Assembly: GCA_902792085.1 (NCBI GenBank) | Contig: CADAYE010000007.1 | Span: 1-64,000, forward strand | DNA from: an uncultured bacterium | GTDB taxonomy: Bacteria > Cyanobacteriota > Vampirovibrionia > Gastranaerophilales > Gastranaerophilaceae | DNA length: 64,000 nucleotides | Direction of reading: 5' to 3' | In this document: one piece after another, positions 1 to 10,088 of the stretch | Layout of the letters: each line of letters begins with the position of its first letter | Position numbering within the stretch: position 1 is the first letter of the stretch | The notes under the pieces: model-generated | The model's database searches: none | What the model saw: only the letters and a program-made list of their open reading frames with translations | What the model was told of the DNA's origin: nothing | Made by a program: the position numbers and the translations under genes

Positions 1-480
1 GTTCCCGCATTTGATATAGCACCCTGCAAATTATTTACTGAACTTGTTAATGTGCCGTTATTTGTTACGTCACCTGTTATAGCGCCTGTATTTGTTAATG
101 TTCCTGAGTTAACTACCGCATTTTCTATTGCTGCAGAGTTTGATGAAGTGTTTGAGAAAGTTGTTGTACCAACACCTGTGATTGCATTGGCATTCGCTCC
201 GCCTGTTAAGTAAAGGTTACCTGCGTTTGATATATCGCCGGTTATTTTATTCGCTAATGATGTCAATGTACCGCTGTTTGTTACATTACCTGTTATTGAA
301 CCTGTATTTGTTAATGTTCCTGTGTTAACAACTGCGTTTGCTATTGATGCAGTGTTTGATGATTCATTTGAGAAGGTTGTTGTACCTACACCTGTGATTG
401 CATTTGCATTAGCTCCGCCCGTTAAGTACAAATTACCTGCGTTTGATATATCTCCGGTTATTTGATTTGCTAAAGATGTC
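1..480 (-). repeat. 216-bp (72-residue) tandem repeat in the adhesin
   Basis: Two near-identical blocks can be aligned with a shift of 216 bases (for example cacctgtgattgcatt at 173 and at 389). They encode segments containing ITGVGTTTFSN and LTGGANANAI. Because the period is a multiple of three, the copy number can change without breaking the frame. Further copies may lie left of the window. Confidence 0.7.
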
Positions 481-3400
481 AGTTTACCTTCAATACTAAC
501 ATCATTAACAACAGAACCGTTAGTGCCTATTGCTACATCACCTTTAACTATGGTTGTACCTGTAGTACCCATTATTTCAGAAGTAAGAGTTCCTCCTGTC
601 AATTCTATTTTTCCGCCGGTTATATTTAATCCGCCTTTAATACCTGAAGCACTTGTATTAAATGTACCTGCAACCAGATTTATCTGTTGAGATATTGTTT
701 TACCGTCGGTTAAAGACACAATTCCTTCGGAATTGATTTTTGTTGACCCCAAAGCACCTGAAACAGATGAATTTATGGTTCCGCCTGTTATTTCTAAACC
801 ATTAACTTTATTATTTGTAACTCCGCTTGTTGTAGTCAGACTATTTGAAACAACAAGTTTTCCGTTAGTTATTGTAACTGATTTCTGTTGAACATTGGCG
901 ATAGTTGTTGTTCCGTCTTTTATTTCAATTGTACCGTTAGCAGTTGCAGCAGAATCGTTAACTTTTACCAAAGTATTAGTTCCGCTAAACTCTAAAACCC
1001 CGCTGTTATCAATATCAGAATCAGTATTACCGGAGAAATTTGTATTTAAAATTTTAACTGTACCGTCAGATTTATTTTTAATAGCGCTATCAGTAAATCC
1101 GCTCCATTCTTTTACATTATTGACTTCCAGAGTTTGTGTTTTACCATCGCCAAGAACAACTCCTGTATGAGCATTTCCACCTTTTATAAAGTTTGTATCA
1201 GTTTGTCCGTTACCATTAATAACAAGTTCTGCACCGTTTAATGTTCCGAGATTATCCTCAACTGTTTCACCGCCTGCAGGTAAGAAATAAGCTTTTACCG
1301 CTGACTCACCCATATCCTTGACAATAATTGTAGCAAGTGTATCAGAATCATCACGATTAAATATCAAAATACCTTTGTCAGCATCGACATCAGGATCAAA
1401 ATCAGCGTAATTAATAGTATATGAACCTGAAACAGAAGCTGCTCTGGTTACATTAGCCAATATATCATTAGAGAGTTTATACACTCCGCTGAATCGGCTG
1501 TCTTCAGTTAAGATAACATTTGCAGTAGTGCTTTCAGCATCTGACATCAAGTATATTGAATTAATAATAATATTATGTCCGTCAGGGGTAACAACATCGC
1601 CTGCAGGGACAATAATTTTATCTGTACTTAAGTTTGCCAAATCAACATCTAAGCCGATATTTATATCATTATTAAGAGTCAGAGAATCAAAATTCTGAAC
1701 TCCGACACTTTCGTTTTTAAGGTTCAGGGTAGAATTTCCACCTGTTAATTTTACACCGGAAAATGCATTATTAGCCCCGACATTAAGAGTAGTATTACTC
1801 AACGCCAAATTTGTATTGGAAACAGATGCCTGATTCCCGAGATTTACTGTTCCTGCGCCAAAGGTAAAGTTTGAAGTTCCCGAGCCGCCGACTTCACCAT
1901 TAAAAGTAACATTAGCTGTAACAGGATCTGTACCGATTAAACCTGTTATAGTCAGAGCCGAATTATCTCCCATAAGGTGAACATTATCATCAATCCGTGT
2001 TGTACCTTCAACATTCATATTTCCTGCAGTATATATACCTTCTCCGTTGTCGTGAAGATATGAATTATAAGCACGAATGGTTGCATTTGTTGCTATACCT
2101 GAAACAAGTTGAGAAGAATTTTTAATTTCAACATTTTCTAATGTTAAATTGGTAGCATTTTCTAGTTCAAAACCTTTATAATGATTTGTTTCACTGAAAT
2201 CAATCAAGGAAAGTTCAGAATCTTTGCCTTTGATATTAAAATTACCTGCAGCTGTTACACCCATATCTGCGGTTACGTTATAAACAGCACTTGAGGTATC
2301 TGTTGTAAAGTTTCTTGTATCAAGTTCTGCCTGATTAACAGCCAGAAGAGTATCTTGATAATTACCAGTCCAGATTTTGTTTTTTGTAGATTCAGCAATT
2401 GTTATTTTTAGAGTATCATCTGTTGTTTGTTTTGTTAGAATCTCAACATCACCGAGTACTTTTGTCGTTACATCATAAATTTTGATTTTATCGCCCCAGT
2501 CAGTGTTTTCAGAAATCGTATCATACTCTTTTTGTACATCATTTTGCAGAGTAAAAAGAACCCAGCCTTCAGGATCTTTTTCAAACCCGTTTACAAGCCC
2601 AAGGGAATTACCTTCAGGAGCTTTGATAATTTGAAGAGTTGCTGATTTTCCAATCATTGAAGAATCAACATCATTTAAGAAATTCAAAGCTTTAAGAGTA
2701 ATTTTACCGGAAGTATTTTTTATAATACCGGTTTCCGGTTCTAAACTGGCACTTGATATTGAAAATGTATCAATGGTAGAGTGAGGATCTGTTTCAGCAT
2801 TGTCAAAAAATATGTCCAGAGTGTATTTTGAATTAGCATCGGAAGATAGTGTAGTGAATTTATAATCATGAATTTTTCCGTCGATCGTACTAATATTGGT
2901 ATTTTGTACATCAACCATACCATTTGAAATATCGTCATATAAATGGAGAGTCCCCGTTTTATCACCGCTTATGTTTACATAATACTTGTCCGATGTACCG
3001 TCTATACGGTCATACATAAACATCTCACCGTTATTCAACTGTTTAAGATTAAGGGTTGAATTTTTGTTGTCCATCCATATACCAACAGATGCACCCTGTC
3101 TTTTATTACCTTTAAAAACGGTCTTTTTACCTTCGCCATCGGCACTGATATTAAGAATATCCGTTTTAGCCCATATACCGCCAGCTCTGGCAGAATCTGT
3201 TCCGCCATTATCCGTAAATTGGGAGTTTTTAATCAAACCAACACGGGATTTTGTACTGCCGTTATTATCATCAATTCTCAAACCACATTTTTGGTTACTT
3301 GAAACAACTACGTTATCAATTAAATCAACGATTGAAGCCGTTCCGTTTTGAACAGAAGTAACTTGCAACCCGAATCCTGTTTTTTCCTGAGTACCATACA

Positions 3401-6400
3401 TACCAGTAAATGTTGAATTTTGAATAGTTGTTGCAAATGCACCATAGAAACTTAAACCTGCACCGGAAGAATTTTCTATTGTCAAATTATCAATTAAATC
3501 AATTTTAGCCTTTCCCTGATTACCAAATATGTTGTCAGCAGATATTGAATTAGATATTGTCACATTTTTTACAGTACCTATTTTGCCTATGTTGTATATA
3601 GCACTACCCACTTTAGAAGTAGTATCTCTTATGACAACATTTTCTATATTATCAATGGTCCCTGCATTATATATAGCCCCACCTGACTCTGTTGCAGTAG
3701 AAAAACCTCCGCCTGTAATCGTAACATCGGACATATTTGTAATATGTGCAGTAGTATTATTATAGATAGCCCTACCCGTATTATTAGTAAAGGAAGAGTC
3801 TGTTATTGTCATATTGGCGGAATCACTGGTATTATAGATTAAACCTTTTGAGGTAGAAACGTTATCTTTAAAATTTGTATTTGTTATATTTAAAGTACCT
3901 GAATTTTTAAGAACAGAACCATCTTCGCCTGACATATTCTTCCAAGCACCGACATTATTAACATTCAGTGTCTGCCCGCTTTGAACAGTTATCCCTGAAT
4001 AATGATTAACATCATCATAACCGTTTATATCAAAACCGCCGCCATTTATTGTGAGGGTTGATCCTGCCCCCTCCATAGTACCTAAATCACACCAGAGATC
4101 TTCATCAGATAACATATTATAACTGCGTTCAGCTTCATCAGAATGAACCGTATGATATAAATCTTCTTCTGCGAATTTTAAATTACCTGAAGCTGTAGAA
4201 TATGATACAAAATAATTTTTAGTCAAACCTTCGACATTAATTGCTGAGCTTGAAAGTCCAAAGTGCGTGCGCAATATGTCGTCAGCAACATTAACTTCTA
4301 CAGCAGAATCACTCGGGCTGTCTGCCAGAACGTTTATACTGTTTATCATAAATTTATGCGTTCCGCCCGATGAAGTAAATGATTTAGCAGAAAAAGTATC
4401 AGCAAGCGCATCTTGTAAATCTGCATCAATTTTCAGATATAAGTCTGACTTAAGAGTAACATCGCCTAATGACTGCGTCTGAGGTTCTATATACCCGTTT
4501 TGTAAATCAATACTTCCGTGGTTTGTATCATTTTGCAAAATATTAATATCAAAATGACCAATGTTGTCAGAATTGTCAGCCTGAGTAACACTACCTAATT
4601 TAACATCCGCATCATTATAAAGGTAAACCTTATTCCCGCTGACTGTATTATTAAATATATATTTACCGCCATTTAATGCCGAGTCACTGTTAATATGAAT
4701 TGAACCGTCATCACCTTCAATTGTACCGTCAAATGTTATCGTGTGTTGTTTGGTATCAGATTCTGCCTCAGCATTAAGTTTTAAAGTACCCTTATAATTA
4801 TAAACATCGTTATAAACATCACCTGCTTTGTTAGCTGTAAACAGGCTATCTCCATATGCATCTGCGCATATAGCAGCAACTGAATTTGTACCATTTAGAT
4901 AAATCGCACCACCTTTACCATTTGCTACATTACCAATAAAATTAGCAGATAATCTGTTTATTTTACCTTTAGTATTAATGGCTCCACCATTACCAGATGC
5001 GCTATTGTTTATAAGATCCCCATAAATAGCATCAAAAGTAGAAGAACCTGAATCGTTATTAATGGCACCGCCGTCTCCTTTTGTTGCCTTGTTGCCTATA
5101 AAATCACCGTATATTGTTCCATAATGTGATTTACTGTTCTTTGTCTGAGACTGAATAGCACCACCTTTATGAGCACTATTACCGATAAAATCCCCAGTGA
5201 TAGAGCCGATATCTCCATCTTCTACACGGATAGCTCCGCCACCGTCATTACCTGCTTTATTAGCGATGAAATCACCGATAACGGTCCCCAATTTACCATT
5301 AATATCTATGGCGCCACCGCCCTTTCCGACATTATTTGCTATAAAGTTACCCTGTATGATTTTAATCTCTGGCACAGTCCCAGTGTCGTTCTTACTGGCA
5401 ATAGCACCTCCCCAACCTTGCGAAGCGTTACCGACAGCAGCACTGTTACCTATAAATTGGCCATGTATCATTCCGATTTTTCCGTTAATATTTCTAATAG
5501 CTCCGCCGGCTCTGCCCGCATTGTTTCCTATAAAATTACCAATTATTGCTTTGATATCCCCTTTATAGTTATTGATTGCACCACCACTTTTGGAAGCAGA
5601 ATTGTTTATAAATGTTCCTGAAACAAAACCAAGTGTTCCTGGACTTTCATTACCAATAGCACCTCCGCCACTATTATCTCCTGTTACGGTGGATTTATTC
5701 CCAATAAAATCAGCATTGATATTCAGGCCGTTAGCTAATAAATTCTTAACCGCTCCACCATTATCGCTAGAAGTCAAACCGTAGAAATATTTGTTGGTTA
5801 TATAATCGTTCTCTAATACCTCTCTTTCCGTTTGTCTTGTATAGTCATCAGGAACGGTATATGTATATTTATAGTATCGGGTTTCAGTTGAGAAATCTTT
5901 ATAAGGCATATAAAAAGCAACCATACCGCTTACACTGTTCAAATCCCCGGTTTCAGGATCTGGTTTTATGCTGCTTGCAATTGGAATATTGGCAGGAGGA
6001 ACTGTTCCCCAATAATCTTTAGCCTTAGTAGAATCAGACTTTTCCCATTTTGTTGTATCAATATCATACATAAAATCTGTACGCAAATTTATATCATAAT
6101 ATTTAGTAGTGTATTCATTTGTATTATTATCGAATACTACTTTGTAATAGTTATAAGAGTCTTTAGTTGCTTCGGTATTATCCCAGATTGATTTTGGGAG
6201 AGCACTTATGCTGTAGCTGTAATAGTGACCATCTTGGCTAAATACGTAATTATCATCCGCTGTAACTTCCCTGATTGCTGTAGAACCTGTCGCTGCAAGG
6301 TCGATAATTGCATCATTTTTTGATTCCGTACCTTCTTTCGGTTTAAAGTAGAAAACCTGTCCGTTAATAACAACAACATAAGGATAATTAGTCTCGTCAT

Positions 6401-7622
6401 AACCTGAAGAAATATCAGGGTTAGCACCAGCATCAGTATAATGATAATGAGATCCCTCTAAATATTCTTTGCTTGTTTTGTAAACCAAGTCTATTGTTCC
6501 GCCGTTTGGTGTAAATTCCTTAGCATTAAGAATCAAATTACCGCTCAGGGAGTCGTAATCAATAGTTCGAACATCATAATGATCTTCAGTTGCGTAAGTG
6601 ATATTTGTCGCAATATCAAAACCCGGTTTTAGAGCCATAGCAAATCTGAAAGAGTTTCTGGAAAGATTTATTATTTTTTGTTCTGAACCTGAACCGGAAA
6701 GTAAATTGAATCCCCCAAGCAATATTTGGCCATTTACTGCGGTTGTTGATTCAGCCGTAAACCAATCTGCTTTTTTCGCATCAGTTGCATCCATGTCAAC
6801 ATCTAATAAATGGTTTACAGATGCATTTTGTGTAACTTTACCAAAATCATGCCTGTCAACATGGCCATTTCTGAGGTCAAGAGTAACCATATTATGATCA
6901 GTATCGCTGCCTGGGTTGAATTCGACAAGTCTAAGAGCACCATAGGTTGTGCCATTTTCCTGCTCTTTGCTGCCAAGTCTTATTACTGCACCGTTAAGAA
7001 GATTTAATTTTCCGCCAAGTTCGCTGTTGAAGTGATATTCCCCGCCCCTTTCGGATTCATCTCCGCTATTGAGAACAATTGAACCGTCAACCGGATGATC
7101 ATCATCAATATAATTAACAACACCGTCAAAAGTAATTATACGTGGTTTTGTTTTTTCATCTTCAAGATATGTGCCCGCATTGAGATTTATTGTGCCCGTA
7201 TTATAAACATCATTATAAACACCGTTCACTTTGTTAGATGTAAATGTGATATTGTTGTTAATCGCATTTATATTGACAGTTCCGGCATTGGTAAGAAATC
7301 CGCCATTTACAGTATCTGCAAATCCACTTATAGAAGATACATCTTGTATCGTAAGAGTTTGCCCGGAAGCAACAGAAAGTCCTGCATAGCCTCCACCTGC
7401 AATAGCAGCTTGAACCGCACTTTTTATAGTATAGATTCTGCCTGACCCTGCCAATGCACCTGCAGGAGCACTAAATGTATAATTTTCGGTAAGTACACTC
7501 TCTCCTACCCCAGAATTTTTTATATCTTCAGCCAAATCAGCACTTGCAACATTTGTTGTAAATGCCACACTCAACATTAGTGCAAATAAAATTTTTTTTG
7601 TTTTTGCAACTCTAATTGACAT
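1..7622 (-). CDS. Giant secreted autotransporter-like / Pmp-like adhesin (C-terminus outside window)
   Basis: One open frame runs from an ATG at 7622 to the window edge without a stop: at least 2540 residues. The first 28 residues are a signal peptide (basic start MSIRVAKTKK, hydrophobic core, cut after VASA). The body is low-complexity, rich in Asn, Gly, Thr and Ser, as in parallel beta-helix passenger domains. At roughly residues 620-910 it has about ten FxxN plus GGAI repeats typical of chlamydial polymorphic membrane proteins. Later parts carry repeated short motifs such as LTGGANANAI with a 72-residue period. The frame was checked at 1-60, 3001-3060 and 5401-5460 and is continuous. The expected function is surface adhesion or a self-exported passenger, by analogy with type V/Pmp proteins. 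The beta-barrel that would prove this lies outside the window. There is only a weak SD (GAAGAG) upstream. Confidence 0.85.
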   Translation of the reverse strand, partial: MSIRVAKTKKILFALMLSVAFTTNVASADLAEDIKNSGVGESVLTENYTFSAPAGALAGSGRIYTIKSAVQAAIAGGGYAGLSVASGQTLTIQDVSSISGFADTVNGGFLTNAGTVNINAINNNITFTSNKVNGVYNDVYNTGTINLNAGTYLEDEKTKPRIITFDGVVNYIDDDHPVDGSIVLNSGDESERGGEYHFNSELGGKLNLLNGAVIRLGSKEQENGTTYGALRLVEFNPGSDTDHNMVTLDLRNGHVDRHDFGKVTQNASVNHLLDVDMDATDAKKADWFTAESTTAVNGQILLGGFNLLSGSGSEQKIINLSRNSFRFAMALKPGFDIATNITYATEDHYDVRTIDYDSLSGNLILNAKEFTPNGGTIDLVYKTSKEYLEGSHYHYTDAGANPDISSGYDETNYPYVVVINGQVFYFKPKEGTESKNDAIIDLAATGSTAIREVTADDNYVFSQDGHYYSYSISALPKSIWDNTEATKDSYNYYKVVFDNNTNEYTTKYYDINLRTDFMYDIDTTKWEKSDSTKAKDYWGTVPPANIPIASSIKPDPETGDLNSVSGMVAFYMPYKDFSTETRYYKYTYTVPDDYTRQTEREVLENDYITNKYFYGLTSSDNGGAVKNLLANGLNINADFIGNKSTVTGDNSGGGAIGNESPGTLGFVSGTFINNSASKSGGAINNYKGDIKAIIGNFIGNNAGRAGGAIRNINGKIGMIHGQFIGNSAAVGNASQGWGGAIASKNDTGTVPEIKIIQGNFIANNVGKGGGAIDINGKLGTVIGDFIANKAGNDGGGAIRVEDGDIGSITGDFIGNSAHKGGAIQSQTKNSKSHYGTIYGDFIGNKATKGDGGAINNDSGSSTFDAIYGDLINNSASGNGGAINTKGKINRLSANFIGNVANGKGGAIYLNGTNSVAAICADAYGDSLFTANKAGDVYNDVYNYKGTLKLNAEAESDTKQHTITFDGTIEGDDGSIHINSDSALNGGKYIFNNTVSGNKVYLYNDADVKLGSVTQADNSDNIGHFDINILQNDTNHGSIDLQNGYIEPQTQSLGDVTLKSDLYLKIDADLQDALADTFSAKSFTSSGGTHKFMINSINVLADSPSDSAVEVNVADDILRTHFGLSSSAINVEGLTKNYFVSYSTASGNLKFAEEDLYHTVHSDEAERSYNMLSDEDLWCDLGTMEGAGSTLTINGGGFDINGYDDVNHYSGITVQSGQTLNVNNVGAWKNMSGEDGSVLKNSGTLNITNTNFKDNVSTSKGLIYNTSDSANMTITDSSFTNNTGRAIYNNTTAHITNMSDVTITGGGFSTATESGGAIYNAGTIDNIENVVIRDTTSKVGSAIYNIGKIGTVKNVTISNSISADNIFGNQGKAKIDLIDNLTIENSSGAGLSFYGAFATTIQNSTFTGMYGTQEKTGFGLQVTSVQNGTASIVDLIDNVVVSSNQKCGLRIDDNNGSTKSRVGLIKNSQFTDNGGTDSARAGGIWAKTDILNISADGEGKKTVFKGNKRQGASVGIWMDNKNSTLNLKQLNNGEMFMYDRIDGTSDKYYVNISGDKTGTLHLYDDISNGMVDVQNTNISTIDGKIHDYKFTTLSSDANSKYTLDIFFDNAETDPHSTIDTFSISSASLEPETGIIKNTSGKITLKALNFLNDVDSSMIGKSATLQIIKAPEGNSLGLVNGFEKDPEGWVLFTLQNDVQKEYDTISENTDWGDKIKIYDVTTKVLGDVEILTKQTTDDTLKITIAESTKNKIWTGNYQDTLLAVNQAELDTRNFTTDTSSAVYNVTADMGVTAAGNFNIKGKDSELSLIDFSETNHYKGFELENATNLTLENVEIKNSSQLVSGIATNATIRAYNSYLHDNGEGIYTAGNMNVEGTTRIDDNVHLMGDNSALTITGLIGTDPVTANVTFNGEVGGSGTSNFTFGAGTVNLGNQASVSNTNLALSNTTLNVGANNAFSGVKLTGGNSTLNLKNESVGVQNFDSLTLNNDINIGLDVDLANLSTDKIIVPAGDVVTPDGHNIIINSIYLMSDAESTTANVILTEDSRFSGVYKLSNDILANVTRAASVSGSYTINYADFDPDVDADKGILIFNRDDSDTLATIIVKDMGESAVKAYFLPAGGETVEDNLGTLNGAELVINGNGQTDTNFIKGGNAHTGVVLGDGKTQTLEVNNVKEWSGFTDSAIKNKSDGTVKILNTNFSGNTDSDIDNSGVLEFSGTNTLVKVNDSAATANGTIEIKDGTTTIANVQQKSVTITNGKLVVSNSLTTTSGVTNNKVNGLEITGGTINSSVSGALGSTKINSEGIVSLTDGKTISQQINLVAGTFNTSASGIKGGLNITGGKIELTGGTLTSEIMGTTGTTIVKGDVAIGTNGSVVNDVSIEGKLTSLANQITGDISNAGNLYLTGGANANAITGVGTTTFSNESSNTASIANAVVNTGTLTNTGSITGNVTNSGTLTSLANKITGDISNAGNLYLTGGANANAITGVGTTTFSNTSSNSAAIENAVVNSGTLTNTGAITGDVTNNGTLTSSVNNLQGAISNAG
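4900..5760 (-). repeat. Ten Pmp-like FxxN/GGAI repeats within the adhesin
   Basis: About ten units of 25-40 residues repeat the pattern DFIGN.A...GGAI.N..G.IG.I.G. Examples are the units whose cores read QFIGNSAAVGNASQGWGGAI (near 5405-5460) and DFIGNKATKGDGGAI (near 5070-5110). FxxN and GGA[ILVY] motifs define chlamydial Pmp passenger repeats (established knowledge). Units differ in length and sequence, so they are old and diverged rather than a recent tandem expansion. Confidence 0.75.
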
Positions 7623-8024
7623 ATCTTTTTCTCTTCCCGGAGGTAAATACAGATAGGGTTTCAATATAACGATAAGTATATTTATTTCCGGTAAAATAAA
7701 TCTGCATTCCTATTTATATTTTACACTAAAATTTCATAAAATCAATAATTATAATGAGTATAAAACAGAAAAATACAACAAAAAACTTAGATTTATACAC
7801 AACTAGGTGTCTAAGTAAAAAGTTTTCAAAAACAACACAAATTAATTATATTTTTTATGTTTAATAATCAACTACACTGTTACAAATAATCATATAGGGT
7901 GTGTCTTTACAAGAACAGTATGTATATAGGTTTTCAGGACAGTTGTGATGGGAGTTTTTAGGCGAAGTTGCCTAATTATTGGGCGACAGAGGGAGATTTG
8001 TAGTGTAGAGATTTGCCGGACTAT

Positions 8025-8153
8025 TTTTGCACTTTTGTCACAAATTTTGCACTATTTTGCACTAATATTCTGTTAAGCTGAACTTGTCCCAGGGTCTATC
8101 CCCCTCATTATTTGATTTTTAGCGAGTGCAAATAAGTGCAATATAGTGCAAAA
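8025..8153. promoter_or_regulatory. Helically phased TTTTGCACT boxes, inverted arrays, upstream of the transposase
   Basis: TTTTGCACT occurs at 8025, 8045 and 8055, with a degenerate copy near 8033. The inverse AGTGCAAW occurs at 8125, 8135 and 8145. Spacing inside each array is 10 bp, or a multiple of it for the exact copies, so the sites sit on one DNA face. The two arrays point towards each other around a centre near 8089. This is the layout expected of an operator, or of transposase-binding sites at the end of a Mu-type element. Which one is not decidable from sequence alone. Confidence 0.6.
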
Positions 8154-8209
8154 ATAAATTATCTTGCATTTTGGTATGTGTCAAAATGTCTCTGAGATTG
8201 AGCTTCATG

Positions 8210-8238
8210 ACTTGATGTTTCTGCGAACAAGAGTGATT
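8210..8238 (+). promoter_or_regulatory. Leader motif shared with 18225-18255
   Basis: ACTTGATGTTTCT, then five bases, then CAAGAG-GAT-AAT, stands about 26 bp before the transposase start. The same motif recurs before the phage-like ORF at 18281. CTTG and CAAG can pair to form a small hairpin. It may be a shared promoter/leader of the mobile element. Confidence 0.45.
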
Positions 8239-8263
8239 AATGTGTATACAAAGGAGCATACGC

Positions 8264-10018
8264 ATGGCAGATTTTACTCCAGAAAAATGTAAACAAATAG
8301 CTTTAGCAAGACTTGATATTGTTCATCAATGGCTTGAGTTCAGAAAGAAATCTCAAAATAAACTTCAAGCCGATTATGATTTTGTTAAATTGCATAATAC
8401 TTCAAACTCACATCTTTATGAGATTTTAGGTAAAATATCCCGCGGCAGTTTGCATCGCTGGCTTGCTATGCTAAATGGAACGGAAGATTACACAAAACTT
8501 TTGCCGCAATATAAATATTCAACTGTTCTGGAATACAGAACAGTTCTTAATGATGACGAAATAAAAATATTTATGGGGTTGCTTTTGCATCCCAATAGAC
8601 TTTCAATCGGCAAAGCCATTGCATTAACGAAATACAGATTAAAAGAACAAGGGCAAAGTTTTATCCCGGCAGATATTACATTCCGACGTTATGCAAAATG
8701 GTTCAAAGATAATAATTACGATAAATGGATTCTTGCTCGTGACGGAGAAAAAGCATTATCGGATAAAGTCGAACCATATATAAAACGTGATGCTTCGCTT
8801 TTAGAAGTCGGGGATATTCTTGTCGCAGACGGGCATAAATTAGCCTTTCAAGTAATAAATCCGTTCACGGGCAAACCTTGTCGAGCAACATTAGTGGGTT
8901 TTCTTGATTGGAAGTCAACTGCACTTGTTGGTTATGAAATTATGCTTGAAGAAAATACCCAATGCATAGCAAGTGCTCTGCGTAATTCAATAATAAATCT
9001 TGATATGATACCAAAAGTTGTATATCAAGATAATGGCAGAGCTTTTAGGGCAAAATATTTTACTGTCGATAAAGGATTCACCGAACTTGGTTTTCAGGGA
9101 TTGTATTCAAAACTCGGAATTGAAACAGTTTTTGCACGACCATATAATGCAAGAGCAAAAATCATAGAAAGATTTTTCAAAGAATTTCAGGAAGGTTTTG
9201 AAAAACTTCTGCCGAGTTATATTGGAAGCAGTATTCAAAATAAACCTGCCTATATGATGCGGAATGAGAAATTCCATAAAAATTGGCATAAGCGGATTGC
9301 GAGCAGAGGGCGGAACGTAAGTGCAGACCCGTTTAACGCGAGCAACCAAGAGGAATATATTCCGACCATTGAAGAAACAATAAAAATGATTGATATGTGG
9401 TTGAGTTTTAAGAACTCGCAGCCCTGTTCGAATGCGCCGGATAAAACAATTGCGGAAGTTTTATCGGAAAGAAAAAGACAAAATATTGATATAAATACCC
9501 TTGACGATTTAATGCTCGCAACCGAAGTAAAAACAATTCAAAGAAACGGAATTAGGTTTTTAAATTGTGACTATTTTGATGAAAGGTTGTACGGCTTTAA
9601 AAGTAAAGTCTTGATAAAATATAATCTTTTTGACCTCACTAGTATTAAAGTTTACACCCCAAAAGGCGAATACTTGTGTACCGCAGAACGTGTAACAGAA
9701 ACACATCCGATGGCAAAATTACTAGGTGATGTTAAAGACTACGAAGATTACAAGCAAAAAATTGTAAGACAAAGACAATTAAAAAAGAAAACTGTTGAAT
9801 CTGTTAAAAAATATCCTCAATACGAAGATATAAAGTTACTTGAAACACAGATAGAGCCTACCGAAATTCAAACTGTGTTCAAATCGGATTCAAAAAGGGG
9901 GCAAATGCTGTTCAAAAATAATTCAGAAAAATATGAGTATTTGGTTGCTAATGACCCAAATAATTCTTGGATAACTGAATTTAAAAATACAAAGGAGTAC
10001 AAATTATTGTATGAATAG
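8264..10018 (+). CDS. Mu-type DDE transposase (MuA-like, rve integrase core)
   Basis: The 584-residue protein has the RNase H-like transposase core. It shows VGDILVADGHK (Asp189), VVYQDNGRAF (Asp256) and ARAKIIERFF (Glu302), the DDE triad of MuA-type transposases, followed by a C-terminal Mu-transposase-like beta domain. MuA-type proteins bind element ends and carry out strand transfer with a MuB-type target selector, which is the next gene. The start at 8264 is chosen because AAGGAG lies 7 bp upstream; the frame opens earlier at 8240 without a ribosome site. Oddly, residues about 343-363 are encoded by a 59-bp palindromic element, present twice more nearby, that looks inserted in frame. The catalytic core itself is intact. 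Confidence 0.9.
   Translation: MADFTPEKCKQIALARLDIVHQWLEFRKKSQNKLQADYDFVKLHNTSNSHLYEILGKISRGSLHRWLAMLNGTEDYTKLLPQYKYSTVLEYRTVLNDDEIKIFMGLLLHPNRLSIGKAIALTKYRLKEQGQSFIPADITFRRYAKWFKDNNYDKWILARDGEKALSDKVEPYIKRDASLLEVGDILVADGHKLAFQVINPFTGKPCRATLVGFLDWKSTALVGYEIMLEENTQCIASALRNSIINLDMIPKVVYQDNGRAFRAKYFTVDKGFTELGFQGLYSKLGIETVFARPYNARAKIIERFFKEFQEGFEKLLPSYIGSSIQNKPAYMMRNEKFHKNWHKRIASRGRNVSADPFNASNQEEYIPTIEETIKMIDMWLSFKNSQPCSNAPDKTIAEVLSERKRQNIDINTLDDLMLATEVKTIQRNGIRFLNCDYFDERLYGFKSKVLIKYNLFDLTSIKVYTPKGEYLCTAERVTETHPMAKLLGDVKDYEDYKQKIVRQRQLKKKTVESVKKYPQYEDIKLLETQIEPTEIQTVFKSDSKRGQMLFKNNSEKYEYLVANDPNNSWITEFKNTKEYKLLYE
9292..9350 (+). repeat. 59-bp palindromic element, copy A, inside the transposase frame
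   Basis: It begins GCGGATTGCGAGCAGAGGG and ends GTTTAACGCGAGCAACCAAG. The ends pair imperfectly (GGATTGC with GCAACC). The same 59-bp length and sequence pattern occur at 10018-10076 and, inverted, at 18304-18362. This copy is translated as part of the transposase, between the catalytic core and the C-terminal domain. Confidence 0.75.
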
Positions 10019-10076
10019 CGGCTTGCGAGCAGAGGGCCGAAGCGTGAGCGTGCCCGTTTAACGCGAGCAAGCCAAG
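10018..10076 (+). repeat. 59-bp palindromic element, copy B, between transposase and ATPase genes
   Basis: It starts on the last base of the transposase stop codon and ends 12 bp before the next ATG. GGCTTGC at the left pairs exactly with GCAAGCC at the right. It is noticeably GC-richer than the flanking genes. Confidence 0.75.
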
Positions 10077-10088
10077 AAAGGATAACAC

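Larger units (their letters stand above)
7623..8263. other. Intergenic region between adhesin and Mu-like element
   Basis: This 641-bp gap holds the AT-rich divergent upstream regions. The adhesin's 5' side is at 7623-7760. From about 7890 the base composition changes and the phased TTTTGCACT arrays begin, followed by a short leader motif at 8210-8238. No ORF with a convincing start was seen. The left boundary of the mobile element is probably in 7760-8020, but I could not find a clear terminal inverted repeat or target duplication. Confidence 0.5.

Noticed and set aside
895-7445. Many short plus-strand ORFs (e.g. 2986-3351, 5169-5621, 7095-7445)
   Set aside because: They lie opposite the continuous adhesin frame, show the same repeats read in reverse and have no ribosome sites.
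8240-8263. Earlier start for the transposase
   Set aside because: The ATG at 8264 has AAGGAG at the right distance; the upstream start has no site and overlaps the leader.
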